Assembly (NCBI RefSeq): GCF_001043915.1
Contig: NZ_LABX01000031.1
Coordinates: forward strand, 1-41,261
From: Methylobacterium aquaticum
GTDB taxonomy: Bacteria > Pseudomonadota > Alphaproteobacteria > Rhizobiales > Beijerinckiaceae
Direction of reading: 5' to 3'
Length of the DNA: 41,261 bases
In this document: positions 18,638 through 28,351 of the stretch, in pieces
How positions within the stretch are numbered: position 1 is the stretch's first letter
Layout: each line of letters begins with the position of its first letter
The notes under the pieces: generated by a model
Told to the model about the DNA's origin: nothing
The model's input: only the letters and a program-made list of their open reading frames with translations
Database searches by the model: none
Made by a program: the position numbers and the translations under genes

Positions 18638-19038
18638 GCCTGCTCCAGTTCGACCAGGGTGCCGAGGAAGTCCTTCGGGTGAAGGAACAAAACCGGCTTG
18701 CCGTGGGCGCCGATGCGCGGCTCGCCCGTGCCGAGGATGCGTGCACCTTGCGCCTTCAGCTTGTCGCGGGCCGCCAGGATGTCGTCGACCTCGTAGCAGA
18801 CGTGATGGATGCCGCCGCCCGGGTTGCGCTCCAGGAAGGCGTTGATCGGCGAGTCGGCGCCGAGCGGCTCGAGCAGCTCGATCTTGCTGTTGGGAAGCTC
18901 GACGAAGATCACCGTCACGCCGTGCTCCGGTTGCGGCAGCGGCGCCGACAGGGTCGCCCCGAGGGTGTCGCGATATACCTTCGCCGAGGCTTCGAGATCC
19001 TTCACCGCGATGGCGACGTGGTTGAGCCTGCCGATCAT
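18634..19038 (-). CDS. mce: Methylmalonyl-CoA epimerase
   Basis: Epimerises (R)- and (S)-methylmalonyl-CoA, linking propionyl-CoA carboxylation or the ethylmalonyl-CoA pathway to succinyl-CoA. It has 134 residues, the normal length for this VOC-fold enzyme. The N-terminal MIGRLNHVAIAVKDLEAS carries metal ligand His7; GGGIHHVCYEVDDI carries the next (His79) and FLGTLVELEQA ends with Glu130. The ATG at 19038 is preceded by GGAGG at good distance. The frame continues upstream, but only through repeat DNA. It overlaps the DUF1467 gene by 4 nt. Upstream are a dispersed repeat and a microsatellite, so the promoter lies very close to or within the repeat. Confidence 0.92.
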   Translation of the reverse strand: MIGRLNHVAIAVKDLEASAKVYRDTLGATLSAPLPQPEHGVTVIFVELPNSKIELLEPLGADSPINAFLERNPGGGIHHVCYEVDDILAARDKLKAQGARILGTGEPRIGAHGKPVLFLHPKDFLGTLVELEQA

Positions 19039-19125
19039 GGGATGTTCCTCCGTGCGTGGTCCGTGGAGATGGTCTGTTCTCGAGATGTGGCGCCGATGGC
19101 GCCACGGCATCAACCCGTCTTTGCG

Positions 19126-19230
19126 CCTAGAGCGCTTCACGATCGCATTGCAATCGCGAAGCTTCTCTAGCTCTATGATTTTGCCGCATTTTCTGCGACG
19201 AACCGGTATCCACTTCGTCGGAAAATGCTC
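19126..19230 (-). repeat. Dispersed two-hairpin intergenic repeat, copy 2 (inverted relative to copy 1)
   Basis: Same element as 11152-11255 on the other strand. First hairpin: outer arms 19186-19193 and 19221-19228, inner arms CGACGAA (19196-19202) and TTCGTCG (19214-19220). Second hairpin: GCTTCACGAT (19134-19143) and ATCGCGAAGC (19153-19162), which on the minus-strand RNA has a G-U pair in place of a mismatch. It lies between mce and rnj and abuts another repeat at 19230. Confidence 0.8.
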
Positions 19231-19331
19231 TAAGCAGATTTCGCCGAAGCGGTCACCGGTTCGGCGAAATCTGAGATAAAGCAGAAACTGAAGCGGGCGA
19301 AGCGTTGGCCTGCCAACGCAAGTCTGCTTAG
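19230..19331. repeat. MITE-like unit of about 100 bp with terminal inverted repeats
   Basis: CTAAGCAGA at 19230-19238 is repeated inverted as TCTGCTTAG at 19323-19331. Inside is a perfect 14-bp-stem hairpin, CAGATTTCGCCGAA (19235-19248) and TTCGGCGAAATCTG (19260-19273), and a second hairpin GCGTTGG-CCTG-CCAACGC (19302-19319). The left hairpin region recurs after tRNA-Val at 41167-41230. There is no coding capacity. Confidence 0.7.
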
Positions 19332-19370
19332 ACCCCTGCCGTCTGGAGCGCGGGGAACCCCCTCCCCCCG

Positions 19371-19386
19371 TAGAGAGAGAGAGAGG
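19371..19386. repeat. Short AG dinucleotide repeat
   Basis: An uninterrupted run of about seven AG/GA units in the mce-rnj spacer. It could vary in length by slippage, but it lies downstream of rnj, so an effect on expression is not obvious. Confidence 0.7.
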
Positions 19387-19390
19387 GTTT

Positions 19391-19414
19391 GGGCGTCGCA
19401 TCTCGGCGACGCCC
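19391..19414 (-). terminator. Hairpin after rnj
   Basis: GGGCGTCGC (19391-19399) and GCGACGCCC (19406-19414), a perfect 9-bp stem with a 6-nt loop, 7 nt beyond the rnj stop. It is followed on the minus strand by AAACCCTCTC, without a T run. Probable 3' end of the rnj transcript. Confidence 0.5.
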
Positions 19415-19421
19415 CCTGCCT

Positions 19422-21095
19422 TTACACCTCCACCACCATTACGTGGCAGGCCGGCTTCTTGCCCCACACCTCGTTGACGGCGGAGCGGATCGCCCGATCG
19501 ACGGCGTTCTCGACCGCTTCGGAATCCCGCCGCTTGACCCGGGACAGCCCGCTGACCGTCCGCTCAACCGCGTCGCCGATGATGTCGATGATGACCTCGC
19601 CCTTGCGGCCGTAGCTCGGCAGGCCCATCAGGTCGATCGAGGGCTCGCCCTTGACCTCGCCGTTGCGGTCGAGCGCGATCGCCACCGAGACGATGCCCGT
19701 GAAGGCGAGCTTGCGTCGCTCCGGGATGGCGCGGTCGTTCGAATCGACCAGGACGTGGCCGTCCTTGAAGATCCGGCCGTTCTTGACGTGGGTGACGATC
19801 TCCGGCTCGCCGGGCGCTAGGCGGATCAGGGTGCCGTTGCGGGCCTTGACCACCTGCTCGACGCCCTGCTTGCGGGCGAAGGTGGCGTGCTCGGCCAGAT
19901 GCAACGCCTCGCCGTGGACCGGCACCGCGATCTTGGGCTTGGTCCAACGATACATCGCCGCCATCTCGTCCCGCCGCGGATGGCCCGAGACGTGGACCAG
20001 TTCGGTGCGGTCGGTGATGACCTGGATGCCGGCCTCGATCAGGTCGTTGATGATCGCGCCGACCGCCCGCTCGTTGCCGGGGATCGCCCGCGACGAGAAG
20101 ATGACCCTATCGCCCGGCGACAGCGCGATCTCCGGATGCTCGTCCCGGGAGACGCGGGCGAGGGCCGCGCGTGCCTCGCCCTGCGAGCCGGTGAGGAGCG
20201 CCACCACCTTCTCCCGCGGGAGGTAGCCATAGGCTTCGGCGCCGCGGATCTCCGGCAGGCCGTCGAGGTAACCGCATTCGCGGGCGACGTCAATCACCCG
20301 GTCCATGGCCCGACCGACCGCGACGACATCGCGGCCGCAGGCTTGGGCGGCGAGACAGACGGCGCGCATGCGCGCGACGTTCGACGCGAAGGTCGTTACC
20401 GCGACTCGGTGCGGCGAGTTGCGGATCAGCTCGGCGAGGTGGTCGGCGACCTCCGACTCGCTCGGCGAGCGGCCATCGCGGGTGACGTTGGTCGAATCGC
20501 AGATGATCGCCAGCACGCCCTCCTCGCCCAGCCGCGTGAAGGTCTCCTCGGAGGTCGAGTTGCCGGCGACCGGCGTGTCGTCGAGCTTCCAGTCGCCGGT
20601 ATGCAACACCAGGCCGAGGGCGGTGCGGATGGCCAGCGCATTCGCTTCGGGGATCGAGTGCGCCACCGGGACGTACTCGATCGAGAACGGCCCGAGATCG
20701 AGGCGCCCGTCGGCCGGGACCTCGCGCAGATCGACCTTCGGGGCGCCGGGCTCACCGAGGCGTCGGGCCTCGATCAGGTTCTTGGTGAAGCGGGTGGCGT
20801 AGACCGGCACCTTGAGCTTCGGCCACATCTCGCCGATGGCGCCGATATGGTCCTCATGGCCGTGAGTGATCAGGATGCCGAGCAGATTGTCGCGCTGCTC
20901 CTCGGCAAAGCTGAGATCCGGGTACATCAGGTCGACGCCCGGCAAGTGCTCCTCGCTGGCGAAGCCCATGCCGAGATCGACCATGATCCACTTGCGAGCT
21001 TTAGGCGGCCCGAAGCCGTAGAGCGCGGCGTTCATGCCGATCTCGCCCACCCCGCCCAGGGGCACGAAGATCAGCTCATCTCCCTTGTTCGACAT
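19422..21095 (-). CDS. rnj: Ribonuclease J
   Basis: Metallo-beta-lactamase/beta-CASP ribonuclease with endo- and 5'-exonuclease activity in RNA processing and decay. It has 557 residues from the ATG at 21095 (MSNKGDELIFVPLGGVGEIG). An ATG two codons upstream (21101) is about as likely. The metal site HGHEDHIGA has His78, His80, Asp82 and His83, with further ligands near LVLHTGDWKLD. The beta-CASP motifs GDRVIFSSRAIPGNE and HVSGHPRRDE are present, as is KIAVPVHGEALHLAEHA. The C-terminal domain (about 450-557) ends in PACHVMVVEV. It is downstream of birA with a 202-nt gap. Confidence 0.93.
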   Translation of the reverse strand: MSNKGDELIFVPLGGVGEIGMNAALYGFGPPKARKWIMVDLGMGFASEEHLPGVDLMYPDLSFAEEQRDNLLGILITHGHEDHIGAIGEMWPKLKVPVYATRFTKNLIEARRLGEPGAPKVDLREVPADGRLDLGPFSIEYVPVAHSIPEANALAIRTALGLVLHTGDWKLDDTPVAGNSTSEETFTRLGEEGVLAIICDSTNVTRDGRSPSESEVADHLAELIRNSPHRVAVTTFASNVARMRAVCLAAQACGRDVVAVGRAMDRVIDVARECGYLDGLPEIRGAEAYGYLPREKVVALLTGSQGEARAALARVSRDEHPEIALSPGDRVIFSSRAIPGNERAVGAIINDLIEAGIQVITDRTELVHVSGHPRRDEMAAMYRWTKPKIAVPVHGEALHLAEHATFARKQGVEQVVKARNGTLIRLAPGEPEIVTHVKNGRIFKDGHVLVDSNDRAIPERRKLAFTGIVSVAIALDRNGEVKGEPSIDLMGLPSYGRKGEVIIDIIGDAVERTVSGLSRVKRRDSEAVENAVDRAIRSAVNEVWGKKPACHVMVVEV

Positions 21096-21297
21096 TCCCA
21101 TACCATCATTGTCTGGACCGCCGTCACGGTCCCCTCGAGGAACGGCCTCGTCTGCCGTCACGATCACGGCGCCGTCATGTTGCGGATGCGGCCAGAAACG
21201 ACCGCGCGGCGGCGGCGCCATGGGGCGCCCCGCCGGAAGACATCGAACGGGTCGGGGGAGTGCGTCGTCGCCGCACGGGCGCCGGACCGCCTCCCCG

Positions 21298-22098
21298 TCA
21301 GGCCGCGGTCGCGGCCGATCCGAAATGCACCTCGCCGGCCGAGACCGCCAGGCGATCCCCCTCCGGCAGCCGGACGACCAATCGGCCGCCCTCGTCGATC
21401 GTCTCGAACGTTCCGGTGACGCTGCGGCCGCCGGCCTGGACGCTTACCGGGCCGCCGAGGCCCGCGGCCGATGCGAGCCAGGCGTCGCGGATGTGCGAAA
21501 AGCCCCTGCCCTCGTCCCACAGCCGCTCGACCTCGACCCAGGTCCCGGTGAGCAGGCGAAAGAGGCCCGGCGCGTCGACGATGCACCCGGCCTGCGCGAG
21601 CGACGTCGCCGCATAGGGCAACCCCTCGGGCGCTCCGGTCACGTTGATGCCGATCCCGATGGTGACGACCGCGCCGCTCCCCGGCAGGGTCTCCCTCTCG
21701 AGGAGGATGCCGACGAGCTTGGCGCCGCCGAGGAGCACGTCGTTCGGCCATTTGAGCCGGAAATCGGGGCAGCCTCTCCCGGTCACGGGACCGCAGGCTC
21801 GGCGAAGGGCACGCTCCACGGCGATTCCGGCAACGAAGCCCAGGGTCGCGACCCGGTCGGGGGCGAGGCCGAAAGGAACGGGCCAGAGCAGGCTCGCCGC
21901 GTGGTTGCCCGCGACCCAGCTCCACCCCTTGCCGCGCCGGCCACGGCCGCCAGTCTGCTCGCGGGCGACGACCCAGAGCGGCCCGGTCTCGCCGTCCCGG
22001 GCACGCTCCAGCGCCTGCGTGCTCGTCGAGCCGAGGCTGTCATGGACCTCGAGGCGATATCCCGCGGCCATGGCCGCGGGGTCGAGCCCAAACGTCAT
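21298..22098 (-). CDS. birA: Biotin--[acetyl-CoA-carboxylase] ligase
   Basis: Attaches biotin to carboxylases such as acetyl-CoA and propionyl-CoA carboxylase. It has 266 residues with no N-terminal helix-turn-helix, so it is a ligase only and not the biotin-operon repressor seen in E. coli. Visible motifs are GSTSTQALERA, the biotinyl-AMP loop QTGGRGRRGKGW, KWPNDVLL with the catalytic Lys, KLVGILLE, and GIGINV. The C-terminal SH3-like domain ends at residue 266. It starts 4 nt after the nuoN stop, so it is probably read from the end of the nuo transcript. It is followed by a 202-nt gap and rnj, without the pantothenate kinase gene often found here. Confidence 0.92.
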   Translation of the reverse strand: MTFGLDPAAMAAGYRLEVHDSLGSTSTQALERARDGETGPLWVVAREQTGGRGRRGKGWSWVAGNHAASLLWPVPFGLAPDRVATLGFVAGIAVERALRRACGPVTGRGCPDFRLKWPNDVLLGGAKLVGILLERETLPGSGAVVTIGIGINVTGAPEGLPYAATSLAQAGCIVDAPGLFRLLTGTWVEVERLWDEGRGFSHIRDAWLASAAGLGGPVSVQAGGRSVTGTFETIDEGGRLVVRLPEGDRLAVSAGEVHFGSAATAA

Positions 22099-22102
22099 CC
22101 GT

Positions 22103-23548
22103 CTAGAACAGTGACTTCGCGGCGGTCCCGGCGAGACCGACGAGCGGGGCCGGTGCCAGCCAGAACAGCAGGACCACCACGCTCGACAGGCCGAGCACGA
22201 TCCGCAGGCCCGGGCCCATCGGCTCGTAAGCCTCCGCCGGCTCGTCGAAATACATCACCTTGACGAGGCGCAGGTAGTAATAGGCACCGACCACGCTGGT
22301 CACCACGCCGATCACCGCCAGGGTGACGAGGTTCGCCTTGATGGCCGCCGCGAAGACGTAGAACTTGGCGAAGAACCCGGCGAGCGGCGGAATGCCGGCG
22401 AGCGAGAACATCATCATGGCGAGCAGGAAGGCGACCCAGGGGTGGGTGCGCGACAGGCCCGACAGGTCGTCGATGGTCTCGTACATCTGGCGACCACGGC
22501 GCAGCGACAGGATCACCGCGAAGGCGCCGAGGGTCATGGCGAGGTAGATCGCCATGTAGATCACCACGCCGCGCACCCCCTCCTGCGTGCCGGCCGCGAG
22601 CCCGATGAGCGCGTAGCCGACATTGGCGATGGAGGAATAGGCCATCAGGCGCTTGAGGCTGCGCTGGCCGATCGCCGCGAAGGAGCCGAGCGCCATCGAG
22701 GCGATCGAGACGAACACGATGATCTGCTGCCATTCCGGCGTGATCACCGGGAAGGCGCCGACGAAGACGCGCACCGCCATCGCCATCGCGGCCATCTTGG
22801 GAGCCGAGGCGAAGAAGGCGGTGACCGGGGTGGGGGCGCCCTCGTAGACGTCCGGGGTCCACATGTGGAACGGCACGGCGGCGAGCTTGAACGACACGCC
22901 GGCGGCGACGAACACCACGCCCAGCACGACGCCGATCCCCGAGCCTTCGCGGAGCGCGGTGACGATGTGCGGGAACGAGACGGTGCCGGTGAAGCCGTAG
23001 ACCAGCGAGGCACCGTAGAGCAGCATGCCGGAGGACAGCGCACCGAGGACGAAGTACTTCAGGCCGGCCTCGGTCGAGCGCACGTCGTCGCGGTGGAACG
23101 ACGCGATGACGTAGGCCGCCAAGCTCTGAAGCTCCAGGCCCATGTAGAGCGCGATGAGATCGTTGGCGGAGGCCATGATCATCATGCCGATCGTCGAGAG
23201 GACGATCAGGATCGGGTACTCGAACCGAGCGATGCGCTCGCGCTCGAAATGCTCCTTGGCGAGCAGGATGGCGGCGGCCGACCCGATCAGGGTCAGCGCC
23301 TTCATGATGCGGGCGAACCCGTCGACGATGAAGGAGCCGTTGAAGGTGGTGACCTTGCTGCCGAAGGGCTGGCTGACCACCGCGAACAGCGCGAGGATCA
23401 GCAGGATCAGGGCCCCGACGCTGACGGCCTCGGTCGAGCGCTCGCCCTTGAAGGCCCCGTAGAGGATCAGCACCAGGACGCCGACCGACAGGATCAGCTC
23501 CGGCAGGGCGGGCCCGAGGGCGGGCATGACGATCTGAGCGGCGTTCAT
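22103..23548 (-). CDS. nuoN: NADH-quinone oxidoreductase subunit N
   Basis: Antiporter-like membrane subunit of complex I, one of three proton channels. It has 481 residues and about 14 membrane helices. Conserved signs are the helix-5 Glu in IALYMGLELQSLAAY, the Lys-bearing helices around FKLAAVPFHMWTPDVYEGAP and RSLKRLMAYSSIANVGYALIG, and SLAGIPPLAGFFAKFYVF. It is the last nuo gene, 10 nt after nuoM and 4 nt before birA. Confidence 0.96.
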   Translation of the reverse strand: MNAAQIVMPALGPALPELILSVGVLVLILYGAFKGERSTEAVSVGALILLILALFAVVSQPFGSKVTTFNGSFIVDGFARIMKALTLIGSAAAILLAKEHFERERIARFEYPILIVLSTIGMMIMASANDLIALYMGLELQSLAAYVIASFHRDDVRSTEAGLKYFVLGALSSGMLLYGASLVYGFTGTVSFPHIVTALREGSGIGVVLGVVFVAAGVSFKLAAVPFHMWTPDVYEGAPTPVTAFFASAPKMAAMAMAVRVFVGAFPVITPEWQQIIVFVSIASMALGSFAAIGQRSLKRLMAYSSIANVGYALIGLAAGTQEGVRGVVIYMAIYLAMTLGAFAVILSLRRGRQMYETIDDLSGLSRTHPWVAFLLAMMMFSLAGIPPLAGFFAKFYVFAAAIKANLVTLAVIGVVTSVVGAYYYLRLVKVMYFDEPAEAYEPMGPGLRIVLGLSSVVVLLFWLAPAPLVGLAGTAAKSLF

Positions 23549-23558
23549 CGCGAAAAAC

Positions 23559-25079
23559 TCAGTGCGGGACCGGCAGAGCCGCGGCAGCGGTCTGGGTCGT
23601 GGACAGGGCGGCGCGCATCCCCTGCATCAGCGCGTCCGTCGAGGGCGCGAAGACGTCGAGGATCGGGCCGGGATGGACGCCGTAATAGATCGTCAGCGCC
23701 ACCAGCGGGGCGAGGATCAGCATCTCGCGGCGATCAAGGTCGGTGATTCCTTGCAGGCTCGGCTTCTCGAGCTTGCCATAGACCACCCGCGCGAAGAGCC
23801 AGAGCGCGTAGGCCGCCGACAGGATGATGCCGAAGACCGAGAAGAACGACACCATCGGGTTGGCCCGGAAGGCGCCCAGCATCGCCAGGAACTCGCCGAC
23901 GAAGCCCGAGGTGCCCGGCAGGCCGACATTGGCCATGGTGAACACCATCATGGCGACCGCATAGAGCGGCATGCGCTTCACGAGGCCGCCATAGGCGGAG
24001 ATCTCGCGGGTGTGCATCCGATCGTAGATGACGCCGACGCAGAGGAAGAGCGCGCCCGACACGATGCCGTGGGAGATCATCAGGAACAGGGCGCCCTGGA
24101 TGCCCTGCTCGTTCATCGTGAACAGGCCGAGGGTCACGAAGCCCATATGCGCCACGGAGGAGTAGGCGATCAGCTTCTTGATGTCGGTCTGCACCAGCGC
24201 GACCAGCGAGGTGTAGATGATCGCCACCACCGACAGCGTGTAGACCATCGGGGCGAAGGAGTGCGAGGCGTCCGGGAACATCGGCAGCGAGACCCGGATG
24301 AAGCCGTAGCCGCCCATCTTCAGCAGGATGCCCGCCAGGATGACCGAGCCGGCGGTCGGCGCCTCCACGTGGGCATCGGGCAGCCAGGTATGGACCGGCC
24401 ACATCGGCATCTTCACCGCGAAGGAGGCGAAGAAGGCGAGCCAGAGCCAGATCTGCATGTTCGCCGGGAAGCGGGTTTGCAGCAGGGTCGGGATGTCGGT
24501 CGTCCCGGCCTGCCAGTACATCGCCATGATGGCGAGCAGCATCAGCACCGAGCCGAGCAGGGTGTAGAGGAAGAACTTGAACGACGCATAGATCCGGCGC
24601 TTGCCGCCCCAGATGCCGATGATGAGGAACATCGGGATCAGGCCGGCTTCGAAGAACAGGTAGAACAGCACCAGGTCGAGGGCGCAGAACACGCCGATCA
24701 TCGTCGCTTCGAGGACCAGGAAGGCGACGAAGTACTCCTTCACCCGATGCTCGATCGAGAGCCAGGAGGCGCCGATGCAGAACGGCATCAGGAAGGTGGT
24801 GAGCAGCACCAGCGGCATCGAGAAGCCGTCGACGCCGAGCTTGAACCGGATCGTCTCCGTCAGCCAGGCATGGGTCTCGACCAGCTGGAACTGCGCCGTG
24901 GAGGCGTCGTAGCGGCCCCAGGCGACCAGGGACAGCAGGAAGGTGGCGAGGGTGGTGATCAGCGCCGCCCAGCGGGCGTTGCGCCGCACGGCCTGCTCGT
25001 CGCCGCTCAACGTCAGGATGAAGGCAGCGCCGACAAGCGGCAGAATGAGGAGGCCGGAGAGGATCCCGAGGCCGAGCAT
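23559..25079 (-). CDS. nuoM: NADH-quinone oxidoreductase subunit M
   Basis: Antiporter-like membrane subunit of complex I. It has 506 residues, near the usual length. It shows [20 protein letters not shown] with the conserved helix-5 Glu, [20 protein letters not shown], and [20 protein letters not shown] with the Lys of the broken helix. [18 protein letters not shown] follows. It lies between nuoL (22-nt gap) and nuoN (10-nt gap). Confidence 0.96.
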   Translation of the reverse strand: MLGLGILSGLLILPLVGAAFILTLSGDEQAVRRNARWAALITTLATFLLSLVAWGRYDASTAQFQLVETHAWLTETIRFKLGVDGFSMPLVLLTTFLMPFCIGASWLSIEHRVKEYFVAFLVLEATMIGVFCALDLVLFYLFFEAGLIPMFLIIGIWGGKRRIYASFKFFLYTLLGSVLMLLAIMAMYWQAGTTDIPTLLQTRFPANMQIWLWLAFFASFAVKMPMWPVHTWLPDAHVEAPTAGSVILAGILLKMGGYGFIRVSLPMFPDASHSFAPMVYTLSVVAIIYTSLVALVQTDIKKLIAYSSVAHMGFVTLGLFTMNEQGIQGALFLMISHGIVSGALFLCVGVIYDRMHTREISAYGGLVKRMPLYAVAMMVFTMANVGLPGTSGFVGEFLAMLGAFRANPMVSFFSVFGIILSAAYALWLFARVVYGKLEKPSLQGITDLDRREMLILAPLVALTIYYGVHPGPILDVFAPSTDALMQGMRAALSTTQTAAAALPVPH

Positions 25080-25101
25080 GATTGTCTGTTCTCCGGTCAG
25101 G

Positions 25102-27222
25102 TCAGTGGGTTGCCGCGGAGACGCCGGTGATCAGGTACCAGCTCACCAGGGCCGCGACGCCGACCAGCATCACGAAGGCGTAATGGTAGACGTAGCCGGT
25201 CTGGAGACGGACCACGCCGCGGGTGATGTCGACGACGCGGGCGGCGATCCCGTTCGGGCCCATCCCGTCGATGATGCGGCCGTCGCCGACCTTCCACAGG
25301 AACTCGCCGAAGCCCTTGGCCGGGCGGACGAAGATCCGGTCGTAGATCTCGTCGAAGTACCACTTGTTGAGCAGGAAGCGGTACAGCAGCGGCTGGCTCT
25401 CGGCGAGCTGGTGCGGCAGTTCCGGCCGGCGAATGTACATCCCGTAGGCGAGCAGGAAGCCGAGCACCAGCATCACGAATGGCGAGTGCTGCACCCAGGC
25501 CGGCGCGTTGTGGATGTCGTGCATGATGTGGTTGTCGGGGCCGTGCGCGAGCGCGCCCTTCCAGAACTCGTCCATGCCCTCGCCGATGAAGCGGTTCTTG
25601 AACACCATGCCGGCGAAGATCGCCCCGAGTGCCAGGACCGCCAGCGGGATCGTCATCACCAGCGGGCTCTCGTGCGGGGTATGGGCATGATGGTCGTGGT
25701 GCTCGATCGCCGAATGCGAGGCCGGCTCGACGTCGTGGCCCTTGGAATCGTGGGCGACACCCTCGTGGTGACCGGGGGCGCCATCGGCCTGCGCCGAGGC
25801 ATGAGCGGCCGCGTGATGCGCGTGGGCATCGGCGTGGTGGTCGTCATGACCATGCGCGTGGGCGTTCTGCCACCGGGCCCGACCCTCGAAGGTCATGAAG
25901 AACAGGCGCCAGGAGTAGAACGAGGTGAAGAAGGCCGCGATGACGGTCGCCAGGAAGGCCAGCACGTGGCCCGGCCGGGTCGACATGTACGCCGCCTCGA
26001 TGATGGCGTCCTTCGAGTAGAAGCCGGCGGTGAAGGGGAAGCCGATCAGCGCGAGCGTTCCGACCGCCATCATGGCGGTGGTGAAGGGGATGTAGCGGCG
26101 CAGGTCGCCCATGTTGCGCATGTCCTGCTCGTGGTGCATCGCGTGGATGACCGAGCCGGCACCGAGGAACAGAAGCGCCTTGAAGAAGGCGTGGGTGAAG
26201 AGATGGAACACGCCCGCCGCATAGGCGCCGACGCCGAGCGCCACGAACATGTAGCCGAGCTGCGAGCAGGTCGAGTAGGCGATGACGCGCTTGATGTCGT
26301 TCTGCACCAGGCCGACGGTTGCCGCGAAGAACGCCGTGATGCCGCCGATGACCGTGACGACGATCAGGGCATTCGGCGCCGCGTCGAAGAGCGGCGACAG
26401 GCGGGCGACCATGAACACGCCGGCCGTCACCATGGTGGCGGCGTGGATCAGCGCCGAGACCGGGGTCGGCCCCTCCATCGCGTCCGGCAGCCAGGTGTGC
26501 AGCAGGAACTGCGCCGACTTGCCCATCGCCCCCATGAACAGCAGCAGGCAGCAGATGGTCAGGGCGTTCCAGTCGTATCCGAGGAAGTGGAACGTCGCGT
26601 CCTTGATCTCCGCCACCTTCGGGAAGATGCCGTCGAAGGCGACTGCGCCGAACAGCACGAAGCAGAGGAAGATGCCGAGCGAGAATCCGAAATCGCCGAC
26701 GCGGTTGACGATGAAGGCTTTCATCGCCGCGGCGTTGGCCGAGGGCTTCTCGTACCAGAACCCGATCAGCAGGTAGGAGGCGAGGCCGACGCCCTCCCAG
26801 CCGAAGAACATCTGAACGAGGTTGTCCGACGTCACCAGCATCAGCATGGCGAAGGTGAACAGCGACAGGTAGGCGAAGAACCGCGGCCGGTGCGGATCCT
26901 CGTGCATGTAGCCCATCGAGTAGAGGTGGACGAGCGCCGAGACGCTGTTGACCACGACCAGCATCACGGCGGTCAGCGTGTCGGCCCGGAAGGCCCAGTC
27001 GACGACGAGGCCGCCAGCGGTGAACCAGGTCGCGACATGGATCTTGGTGGCGCCGTGGCCGTGGCCGCCGGTCACCTCGAAGAAGGCGATCCAGGACAGG
27101 AGCGCCACGAAGATGAGGATGCCGGTGGTCACCATCTCGCTGGCCCGCGGGCCGATGCGGCGCCCGAACAGGCCGGCGGTCAGCGCGCCGATCAGGGGCA
27201 GGAAGACGATCGCGTGGTACAT
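25102..27222 (-). CDS. nuoL: NADH-quinone oxidoreductase subunit L, with an expanded His-rich loop
   Basis: Distal proton-pumping subunit of complex I, carrying the long lateral helix at its C-terminus. It has 706 residues, longer than E. coli NuoL (about 613). Conserved parts are [19 protein letters not shown] (Glu143), [20 protein letters not shown] (Lys235), [20 protein letters not shown] and [13 protein letters not shown]. Much of the extra length is a hydrophilic loop at residues 455-517 with 20 histidines plus Asp, Ala and Gly, just after the helix ending [11 protein letters not shown]. The C-terminal [20 protein letters not shown] and a last hydrophobic helix are intact. The loop codons match the rest of the gene, so it is not a frameshift artefact. 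Confidence 0.95.
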   Translation of the reverse strand: MYHAIVFLPLIGALTAGLFGRRIGPRASEMVTTGILIFVALLSWIAFFEVTGGHGHGATKIHVATWFTAGGLVVDWAFRADTLTAVMLVVVNSVSALVHLYSMGYMHEDPHRPRFFAYLSLFTFAMLMLVTSDNLVQMFFGWEGVGLASYLLIGFWYEKPSANAAAMKAFIVNRVGDFGFSLGIFLCFVLFGAVAFDGIFPKVAEIKDATFHFLGYDWNALTICCLLLFMGAMGKSAQFLLHTWLPDAMEGPTPVSALIHAATMVTAGVFMVARLSPLFDAAPNALIVVTVIGGITAFFAATVGLVQNDIKRVIAYSTCSQLGYMFVALGVGAYAAGVFHLFTHAFFKALLFLGAGSVIHAMHHEQDMRNMGDLRRYIPFTTAMMAVGTLALIGFPFTAGFYSKDAIIEAAYMSTRPGHVLAFLATVIAAFFTSFYSWRLFFMTFEGRARWQNAHAHGHDDHHADAHAHHAAAHASAQADGAPGHHEGVAHDSKGHDVEPASHSAIEHHDHHAHTPHESPLVMTIPLAVLALGAIFAGMVFKNRFIGEGMDEFWKGALAHGPDNHIMHDIHNAPAWVQHSPFVMLVLGFLLAYGMYIRRPELPHQLAESQPLLYRFLLNKWYFDEIYDRIFVRPAKGFGEFLWKVGDGRIIDGMGPNGIAARVVDITRGVVRLQTGYVYHYAFVMLVGVAALVSWYLITGVSAATH

Positions 27223-27301
27223 GCTAAGGTCCGGCCTCGCGTGACTGCCGCTGCGGCGCTGGTTCCAGGGGGAGAAGGGCGGGCGGGCGTGACCCCGGCG
27301 G

Positions 27302-27607
27302 TCAGCCCTTCATCATGTTGACGTCCTCGACGGCGATCGAGCCGCGATTGCGGAAGAACACCACCAGGATAGCGAGGCCGATCGCCGCCTCGGCGGCGGC
27401 GACCGTCAGCACGAACAGGGCGAAGACCTGGCCGACGATGTCGCCCAGATGGGTCGAGAACGCCACCAGGTTGATGTTCACCGCGAGCAGGATCAGCTCG
27501 ACCGACATCAGGATGACGATGATGTTCTTGCGGTTGATGAAGATGCCGAGCACCCCGAGGGTGAACAGGATCGCGGCGACCGTCAGGTAATGGCTCAAAC
27601 CGATCAT
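27302..27607 (-). CDS. nuoK: NADH-quinone oxidoreductase subunit K
   Basis: Small membrane subunit of complex I (ND4L homologue). It has 101 residues from the ATG at 27607 ([20 protein letters not shown]), the canonical start and length; the frame opens 25 codons further upstream, but that stretch is Arg-rich and lacks family similarity. It has three helices with the conserved membrane Glu residues in [17 protein letters not shown] and [17 protein letters not shown]. The gaps are 79 nt to nuoL and 123 nt to nuoJ, wider than elsewhere in the operon. Confidence 0.95.
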   Translation of the reverse strand: MIGLSHYLTVAAILFTLGVLGIFINRKNIIVILMSVELILLAVNINLVAFSTHLGDIVGQVFALFVLTVAAAEAAIGLAILVVFFRNRGSIAVEDVNMMKG

Positions 27608-27730
27608 CGTGCCTCTCAGCCGCGGGCGGCCGCCTTCGTGTCGCGAGGCGCTCAGCCGCCCCGCCGCTCTTGCCATCAGCACCGCGAGACCCGGGAGTCC
27701 CGCACGAAACTCGTCCGACCGCGCCGCCCG

Positions 27731-28351
27731 TCAGACCTCGACGCCCTGTCCGGTCGGCACGTGGCGGACCTCGACGGCATCGGCCTGGGTGCGGGCGTTC
27801 TGGATCGCGATGTCCTGGCGCTTCACGCCGGGACGGTCACGCAGGGTCAGCACGATCGCGCCGATCATCGCGACCAGCAGGATCAGGCCGGCGACCTGGA
27901 AGAAGAAAAAGTAGTTGGTGTAGAGAACCAGGCCGAGGGCCTGCGTGTTGGTCACGGTCTCGCCGCCCGGCGACACCGCCAGCGGGCCATGCACCAGGCC
28001 GGGGTCGATCGCCCAGGAGCCGACGACGAGGAGCAGCTCGATCAGGAACACCGCCCCGATCAGGCCGCCGACCGGCAGATAGTCCTGGAAACCCTGGCGC
28101 AGCTCGGCGAAGTCGACGTCGAGCATCATCACCACGAACAGGAACAGCACCGCGACGGCGCCGACATAGACCACGACCAGGAGCATGGCCAGGAACTCCG
28201 CCCCCATCAGCACGAACAGCCCGGAGGCGTTCACGAAGGCGAGGATGAGGAAGAGCACCGAGGTGACGGGGTTGCGCGAGGCGATCACCATGAAGCCGGA
28301 GGCGACGGTGATCGCGGCGAACAGATAGAAGAAGGCGGCGGCTGCGGTCAT
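27731..28351 (-). CDS. nuoJ: NADH-quinone oxidoreductase subunit J
   Basis: Membrane subunit of complex I (ND6 homologue) near the quinone chamber and the E-channel. It has 206 residues and five helices, with the typical NPVTSVLFLILAFVNASGLF, LAMLLVVVYVGAVAVLFLFV and MMLDVDFAELRQG. The soluble C-terminal tail (KRQDIAIQNARTQADAVEVR) is polar and variable in the family. A 188-nt gap separates it from nuoI upstream; that gap contains alternating complementary segments. Confidence 0.95.
   Translation of the reverse strand: MTAAAAFFYLFAAITVASGFMVIASRNPVTSVLFLILAFVNASGLFVLMGAEFLAMLLVVVYVGAVAVLFLFVVMMLDVDFAELRQGFQDYLPVGGLIGAVFLIELLLVVGSWAIDPGLVHGPLAVSPGGETVTNTQALGLVLYTNYFFFFQVAGLILLVAMIGAIVLTLRDRPGVKRQDIAIQNARTQADAVEVRHVPTGQGVEV

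Noticed and set aside
18170..18682. A + strand frame starting at ATG 18170
   Set aside because: It runs through a perfect intrinsic terminator, has no ribosome-binding site, and its remainder is antisense to the DUF1467 and mce genes.
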